Shown in pieces: positions 57,951 to 64,000 of a stretch of 64,000 nt of DNA. The DNA comes from Prostheceraeus crozeri (taxonomy: Eukaryota > Platyhelminthes > Polycladida > Euryleptidae). The notes beneath the pieces are model-generated. The model did no database searches, was not told the origin of the DNA, and saw only the letters and a program-made list of their open reading frames with translations. The translations under genes were made by a program, and so were the position numbers. Position 1 is the first letter of the stretch, and every line of letters begins with the position of its first letter. The DNA lies in assembly GCA_907163375.1 (NCBI GenBank), contig CAJQUW010004404.1, positions 74,501-138,500 on the forward strand, given 5' to 3'.

Positions 57951-60150
57951 CTGAAAAGTAATAAAGAACGGTGGTATACAACTTCAATGGATAAAGTAAG
58001 TTGTCATGTGTGAAGTTGACAGGAAGTTGCCCAATCAAGCAAACGCAGAATGTTTATAACAATAAGAGTTAATAAAATAATTCTAACTTCAATGCGTCAA
58101 CTGCAACTGTGTTTGGTTTATTGACTGTCATCAGTACATTGTTTTAATTTGTGGAGAGTTAGTGACTCTGATACAAATGAATCGCCATCTGAACTGCAGA
58201 CATCTACAAGCAATGAGAGGATTCAAATCTCGCCATGATAGAGTTTAAACTTTCGAAATTGTAGACACGTGGACATTGTTAATTAATGATCGTGTTTTAT
58301 GCGCAAGCCAGTGGGTGGATGCGCATGGAACGCCAACAGTGAAATCGGTTAATGAGAAGCAATCTATGATAGATTTGCCCCGAGAGGAAAAATCTTAGGA
58401 TGGTGACAGTTTTGACATAATTTATCGCGGAAACTGTATAGTATATGTTTCCGGAATATTAACTAATAATAATTTCCTGTCGAGATTTCGGAAAATCTAT
58501 CATACGTAATGCATAGGCCTAATTGACCAAATTCAGGGATGACCCACTTTTTGCATCAAGACATGTCACTGTCTTGCCGGTAAGAGAAAGAATACTGTCT
58601 CGAAACGTAAAGTTTCATAAGTAAATAAACAAATCACGACGACTTTGATGTCCTGCGCCGCCTGTACGTACTTTTTCCGTTCGATTTTAAATTTCGAAAC
58701 TAAAAAATCTTTTTCTCGGAAGTTTGACGACGAAATCATTTTAATGTAGAAAACTATCATAGGTCTTAATTCTTAATTTTTTCAAATGTATACACATTTC
58801 CACTGCGCATTACTCTGATACATAATCATTTAGTTATAATCATCTACATGCAAATGCATCTATTTACAATTGCAAGCTCAGGACATTTCAATCACAATGT
58901 CCGTATTACATACCATTGCCGCATCAATAACGATGCAACGTTGCATCATTGGTGTTGGTGAGAAACAAGAGGATTATACGCTCTTGGTCAAAAGACATGA
59001 TCCGAGACACTGACACTAAGATATACACATGGATATATGCCTACATTATGCACCGAACATTTCTGGCTAATTATTGACCTTGCAAATCAAACATTAGGAA
59101 ATGTCAGATAAGTCAAACAACATAAAAGTACGTGCATGTATATTAAAATTGGAATAAGCAGAAGATACTCCATCATTAACTAAAGGTGCTGAACATTGAA
59201 GCGTTCATATTTCATTAGATCAGAATAATTTTCTAATGCTTTACGGTCCGAAAGTGAATTGTTTGTGAGCAACCTACTCATTTTCCTATGCTATTGCTAG
59301 AAAGCGTACTGATACACATACAAGAATGCTTTGTATGACTGCAAGAAAAGATCGATGAATCTTTAGATCAATAGATCATTCTTCCGTATTTGTCGGACAA
59401 AAATGTGATGAAATACGATTGTATAAAGATTTACTACCTTTCGGTGAATTTCCATAATAAAAAAGGCAACAATATCTCACTTTCAAAACTCAATTTTCTT
59501 AAAAAACAAATTAATTCCTATTAATTTTCAAAAATGAAAGCATCGAATTTTACCCATAAAATTACTAGTAATAATATTCATTCACCATCACGTTATATGA
59601 TCGTGTAGAATTCTAAATGCAGCATACAAGCATAGAATAGAAGTTCAAGTATTCAGATGTTGATCTGGAAAATTCACTGTTATATTTCCATTAATAAAAT
59701 GCACATTTCGTGCAGATGAGGAACACTTAAACAAAACATTTTGCACTACATTATATAGTCCAAAGGCCGTCACTTTTGCACATTAATAATGAAAATTATG
59801 GAAATCAGTGGTAGAATGTTGGATATGAAAGCTATGAGGGCTACCTATATACAGACATCTAGTGAAAGTCCAGGTGAAATTGAAGCAATGCCCAAAGTGA
59901 TACTCGTTATCCCTAAGTCAATTAGGAACTAATGTATTAGAATTGACAAACAATGACGACTGCATCCAAGGCAAACTTTAAATAGTTGAATTGCACAAAT
60001 AGCGGAATTGCATAGTAGATACTCCACCTAAATATGCACTTACTCATCTGAAAAATTCGGATCAATGAAAAATATGAATGCGTAGTGTATGTATAATATG
60101 GAGAGAATTACATTTAGATTATGGAAAGAGTGGCATGTGCCCCCAGTGTA
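57951..60150. other. Upstream region of the ABCC gene
   Basis: Expected to hold the first exon and promoter. Apart from the weak exon candidate at 58914 I see no clear promoter element on the minus strand and no other gene. Confidence 0.4.
58914..58949 (-). CDS. Weak candidate for the start-codon exon of the ABCC gene
   Basis: Reading on the minus strand, ATG ATG opens a 12-codon stretch (MMQRCIVIDAAM) that ends at a GTATGT donor in phase 0, as required by the next exon at 57950. ABCC1-type proteins start with a short exon encoding an extracellular N-terminus with a cysteine, and this piece has one. The match is otherwise weak, and a Trp usual just before the next segment is missing. The true first exon could lie elsewhere upstream. 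Confidence 0.22.
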
Positions 60151-60157
60151 TATAAAA
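60151..60157 (+). promoter_or_regulatory. TATA box candidate
   Basis: TATAAAA in a G/C-containing context (CCCCAGTG upstream, GGAATG downstream), with a plausible start region about 28 bp later (TGCATCATAC) and an ATG at 60219. Its orientation is opposite to the ABCC gene. Confidence 0.4.
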
Positions 60158-60218
60158 AGGAATGTTTGGTGACTGCATCATACAATTCGTTTATATCAAG
60201 CCATCGTATTCTGTTGCG

Positions 60219-60592
60219 ATGTCAAACAGGAACGAACTGCGGGAAAACAAAAGTAAGTTAAACTACCCATTAACCTATCAAAAATGAAGAGAGAAAAATA
60301 TAACGAATAGCATCCCACGAATTATTACAAGATTTGTTTTAATATTTAAAGTAGGTATTAAAGATTTGTTTTGCATCTCAGCAAAGAGATTTATCCTGAG
60401 GATTATCTAGGTCAATTTTTTTGTCTGCACAATTAATTTCGGGGAATGATTAATGCAGCATTTTAACTGGAAGAAACTATTCTCAATTTGTCCGGGAAGG
60501 TATTTGTAGATAAAAATAAATGATGGCTTATAGTTTAAAAATAGAAATGGCGGTTGTTTATTTCAGACGATTTCACTTGGGCACAGATCTAA
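60219..60592 (+). CDS. Possible tiny two-exon gene (19 residues)
   Basis: ATG at 60219 opens 11 codons plus one base (60219-60252), then an AAAA/GTAAGT donor. A TTTATTTCAG acceptor at 60566 starts a second exon (60567-60592), joining in frame to give MSNRNELRENKNDFTWAQI and a stop. The TATA box at 60151 supports transcription. The product is very short and matches nothing I know, so it may be the first exon of a gene whose next true exon lies elsewhere, or chance. Confidence 0.2.
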
Positions 60593-60841
60593 TAATAAGA
60601 GTAGATGACGAAGTCACTGCATCTTTGCGTGTCGGACCATGGATTCCTTAATAGTAGTGGCCGGGATGGGAAACTGTGAAATTTCTCTCATCGCGGCTAT
60701 ACGCAAGAAGGGTCACTTTTGGAGAAGCAGATTTTCCCTCAAACCTGTGCGTTATCGCGAAACAGCGCGACTCCCTGACCAAGTGATAAACATTCAAACC
60801 TACAGCATGTTGGTCAGCGGCCAAATCAAAGGGAGGAACAA

Positions 60842-61613
60842 TAATTATAATAATAAATGTTTATATTTTCCAAATTGAAATCAAAATTACAAGTCATATG
60901 TAATGGGTCGGTACAAGCCATTAACGCACAACATCATTATTATAAAAAGAAACACAATAAGCGACAAAAGCAGTTCTCCGATATGCACTTTTTGTGATGG
61001 GGAAGAGAAACCTATTTGTTCGTGTCGATCTCTGCGGCAAAAGTCGATGAAGGACGTGTTTGGGAGAAAGGGTTTTGCGAAAAAGCTTTAATGTCTGCTT
61101 ATGTCGACGAAGGTCTAAAGAGGGCAGGCACACACTGGTACAATCAGTCCCACATAACAATCGATGAAAACGATTTTGAACTTTGCATAACCGAGACTTG
61201 TCGTTGGCAGTAATGTTCGTGAACAAGGGGTTGGCGTATTCCAGCGAAATCCTTACAGTTGAATTGTATAAGCGTATGAGATCACTCTTTGTCACAAAGC
61301 TTCTAAGCTTGCTCAATCCATACAGTTTCCTTGAAGCCGACAGTATCACATTATCAAAATGCAATTTCCATGATAGAGTAGAACTAAAAGTAACACCCAA
61401 AAGTTTGAGTGAGGAAACCTGCTGAACTCCGTTTAAAGCAATTGGATTAGAGGAACTTCTGCTACTCACACACATTGTGAGTACAAGGAAAATAAATAAA
61501 CAATGTTCCATTACAACATTAAACAATAAACAACACATTACGGTTGAAAGCTTTAACTTCATTAGGAAAAGTCGATAAGATATACGTTTACATGCCTTCC
61601 TTTCCTTAGTCAC
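60842..61613 (-). pseudogene. CR1-like LINE, 3' end of the reverse transcriptase ORF
   Basis: On the minus strand about 230 codons keep the C-terminal region of a non-LTR reverse transcriptase: KLLGVTFSSTLSWKLHFD, SASRKLYGLSKLRSFV, YNSTVRISLEYANPLF and KVQNRFHRLLCG, ending VSFYNNDVVR. The element then ends in a TTATTATTATAATTATT tail at about 60842-60860. The palm with its catalytic motif is missing (5' truncation). It is not the same family as the LINE at 49.4 kb, judging by tail and sequence. Confidence 0.85.
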
Positions 61614-61654
61614 ATTTTGTACTTCGCGTATGTGAAGGTTAGACGACGCCTAAC

Positions 61655-61933
61655 GTGTGCTCAGGTCCGAATTGCAATTTTTTTATAAAAGTGTTCTGCG
61701 ACATCAGTCTCCTGGAGTATCTCTTCAACTTCATTAACTTTGAATCAGCGAGGTTTTTGATGAATTGTACCGAAGAGTACGTCATCAAGATGACGGATTC
61801 ACGCGGGATAAAGCAAAGAATGTTTTTTTGTGCTCCAAACGTTTTAGAAACGACGACATCATTATTGAACGCGAGTATTCTAACAATTCAAGAAAGCAGC
61901 AACAAAGTAATATTCGAACATGGCGAATATTAA
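61655..61933 (+). other. Unassigned open reading frame
   Basis: A 92-codon frame (LLEYLFNFINFESARFLMNC, TEEYVIKMTDSRGIKQRM) with reasonable codon variety. No family recognised, no splice sites checked out, and a second overlapping frame covers part of it. Could be a piece of a mobile element. Confidence 0.2.
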
Positions 61934-62891
61934 TGCGACTTACATATCAAAGACGACGCAAAATGAATTGATTGAAATATGTGGAGACTCTGTATTCAGA
62001 AGCATAAAGAATGATAATGCAATGAATATGAGGATGTGTCTGTGTCTGTGGCATCTTCCGAAGCTCGAAGATGCTTCCGAAGCGCTTATAACATGAAATT
62101 TTTCAGAATCAAATTCAGACGGCCTATGCCTATACTGACAGTTTTACATGCAAAGAAACTCGGTTAACTTAGCTTTGACTGAGTTTCTTGAAAAAGTTAG
62201 TTGACAACACTGATATCAGTTAGCTTTGTATAACATATCAATTGTGTTGGATTAACTTTTTCAATTCACTAAGCGATTTCTTTTATGATTCTGATAGTTT
62301 TCATTTTTATCGATATCCAAGGATAAAATAATGTAAGCTTATTACTGTAATAATATGAAATTGATCCTGCACAATTTAGACGTTTATCCTCTTGAGATGA
62401 AGGTCCATTAAATGCTACTAAACTATTAGCTATGAATTTTTAGTTATTATATTCGTGGTATTGATAATATAAAGGCAGTGATGCGAAAAATGTGCTTGCT
62501 CTCTCAAGGCAGACAGTGCACATGATTACTAAAAACAAAGGCGATTAGGTACTTATACATGTCAAATATTAACTGCGTGCTACCATCCACACCTTTAGCG
62601 AGCGAGCGGTAGTGACCCTTCTTCCGTATTTCCCTAATTTCAAGTTTCCCATCCCGGCCACTACTATAAAGGAATCCATGGTCGGACGGTGAAGCGGGAA
62701 AATGTTTATTTACATTTGGCGAGCGCTCCGATCTAAAGGCAGAAAGCAAATGATTCTGTAGTTGATGATGTAAAGTGTTGCACAGACCCACAAAGGAATC
62801 TGTGCGGAAAGAGAAACAAAATGAAGCATGTAGATTTCATATATAACGCCCACATCGGTCAGTTGGCATCAGATTTTACATTCGTTTAAAC

Positions 62892-63960
62892 ATGGTAACG
62901 TCTTGTTGTGTGCCTCACTGTACTAATCGTTCTTCGAAGATTTCCAGTATTTCTTTTCATCAGTTTCCTTTATCAAACAAAGCATTATCACAGAAATGGT
63001 TAAATAACATCAAAAGAAAAAATTTTAATCCGTCCAGGTCATCATTTGTTTGCGCTGCTCATTTCACAGAACAAGACTTTAAAAGTGATCTTACATATTC
63101 GAAAAAGAAAGGCTGTATCACGCCAGTTGCTCGACGAATTCGCGTGCTTAAACGTGATGCTGTTCTCACGATATTCGAAGGGTACCCAGACTATCGCATT
63201 TTAATGAATAATTTTATAAAAGCATCCTCCAATACTAACGTTGTAGAATGCGGAACCTTTACTGACATTGAGCTTGATTTCCGCTTTAATAAGCGTTTTG
63301 ATCTTCATAAATGTAATGATTCTGTACAAACACCATCCGAATTGTGGAATCAGGATCGTGAAAATCTATATTCGTCTTGGATATATTCCATGAAATTCAA
63401 TTCTGACTGGCGTTGGAATGTTCTATATTACATCGCAGGATACATAGTTCGGAAACTGAAAGATAAAATTGGTTGTACCATCTGCATTGATGCTCTGTTT
63501 GACAACATCTCTAGCGAATAGCGATTCAATTGCCGGGAATTTAGATGTAAATTTTGCTCAATTTCTCGCTGTGAAACAGAGAGGTGGTTTGTTGACACCA
63601 AGTTATGGGGTATTTTCTGTTGTTTGCGTTGCAGAAGCTATTTTCCGATCAATATTTCCAGGTGTGACTGATGTCTCACTCTTGCCTAAGGAAAAACATA
63701 TTGACATTAAAATTGAATATCTTGTGCTACAAAAGGTTGATAGGATCACAATTTTCCCCGATATCAGTGGACATATATTTGACAATGACCTTGGAAGTGA
63801 ATCTGATCACATTATCAAGTTGATCCGTATGATTTGCAATTCTTACGTGAAAATTCGACTACTCAGGTACGGTAAGCTGTATTTTGAGAGAAACATTGTT
63901 TGTTCTTCAACACAATCTAGGCAGCAAGCGACAAAAGCAGTTCTGTTTAGAGGAAAGTAA
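62892..63960 (+). pseudogene. THAP/P-element-type transposase, internally deleted and frameshifted
   Basis: The N-terminus is a complete THAP zinc finger: MVTSCCVPHC, the conserved Trp in QKWLNNIKR, and FVCAAHF, giving C-x4-C ... C-x2-H, followed by the GCITPVA and AVLTIF end. Soon after come sequences of the C-terminal region of P/THAP9 transposases (WNVLYYIAGYIVRKLKDKIG). After a frameshift near 63510 comes QRGGLLTPSYGVFSVVCVAE to the stop at 63958-63960. The RNase H-like catalytic centre is absent, so the product would at most be a DNA-binding repressor-like fragment. The far end of the element is outside the window. Confidence 0.88.
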
Positions 63961-64000
63961 ATATTCTTCTCCTGATTTGCAGTCGTTTTTACTTGCATGT

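Larger units (their letters stand above)
60631..62692. repeat. Inverted pair of about 85-bp blocks
   Basis: The block at 60631-60717 (ACCATGGATTCCTTAATAGT, GTGGCCGGGATGGGAAAC, AAGAAGGGTCACT) reappears reversed at 62612-62692 with a few differences. The interval contains the CR1-like LINE end. The blocks may be ends of an undefined element or an old inverted duplication. Confidence 0.75.

Noticed and set aside
60957..63946. A 19-bp identity, AAGCGACAAAAGCAGTTCT, shared by the LINE end (60957) and the P-like ORF (63928)
   Set aside because: No similarity extends beyond the block, and each fits its own coding frame, so coincidence is likely.

Overview
The window is animal nuclear DNA, AT-rich and densely loaded with transposable elements. 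Eukaryotic evidence: a multi-exon gene whose junctions all follow GT-AG, plus several classes of metazoan transposon (Tc1/mariner, hAT, piggyBac, P/THAP, Penelope-like, CR1/Jockey-like). The mixture suits an invertebrate, perhaps an arthropod or another protostome, but the sequence alone does not fix the species. The main gene is one nearly complete ABC transporter of the long ABCC (MRP1) type on the minus strand. I could place 21 coding exons between 57950 and 11384 with unbroken reading frame; together they encode 1542 residues plus a stop, arranged TMD0, L0, TMD1, NBD1, linker, TMD2, NBD2. Only the short exon carrying the start codon is uncertain (weak candidate at 58914-58949). Layout. 1-11.3 kb is the 3' flank of the transporter: a frameshifted piggyBac transposase (3.6-5.3 kb) with palindromic end motifs, a probable decayed non-autonomous hAT element (6.4-7.5 kb), an unidentified minus-strand ORF (7.5-8.1 kb) and a 270-280 bp tandem duplication (8.06-8.63 kb). 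11.4-58 kb is the transporter, its long introns filled by mobile DNA: a Tc1 relic (12.9-13.9 kb), a Penelope-like element with an inverted copy of its 3' part (14.2-15.8 kb), another Tc1 relic (19.5 kb), a hammerhead-like RNA motif (22.2 kb), a Tc1 element (23.2-24.9 kb), a foldback element with two 1-kb arms (27.2-30.6 kb), a second Tc1 element inside a TA microsatellite (30.6-32.0 kb), an inverted repeat (32.2-32.9 kb), a Penelope-type reverse-transcriptase fragment (33.2 kb), a three-level nest of hAT elements (39.1-42.7 kb), a decayed LINE (49.4-52.0 kb), a small MITE (52.7 kb) and a deleted mariner-like element (54.5-55.4 kb). 58-64 kb, upstream of the transporter, holds a TATA box with a possible very short spliced gene, the 3' end of a CR1-like LINE and an internally deleted THAP/P-element transposase running toward the window end. 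How it fits together: the only gene with clear host function is the transporter, predicted to be a plasma-membrane ATP-driven efflux pump for organic anions and glutathione conjugates. All insertions I could delimit lie in its introns or flanks, and none breaks an exon. No convincing tRNA, rRNA, CRISPR array or bacterial-type operon was seen.
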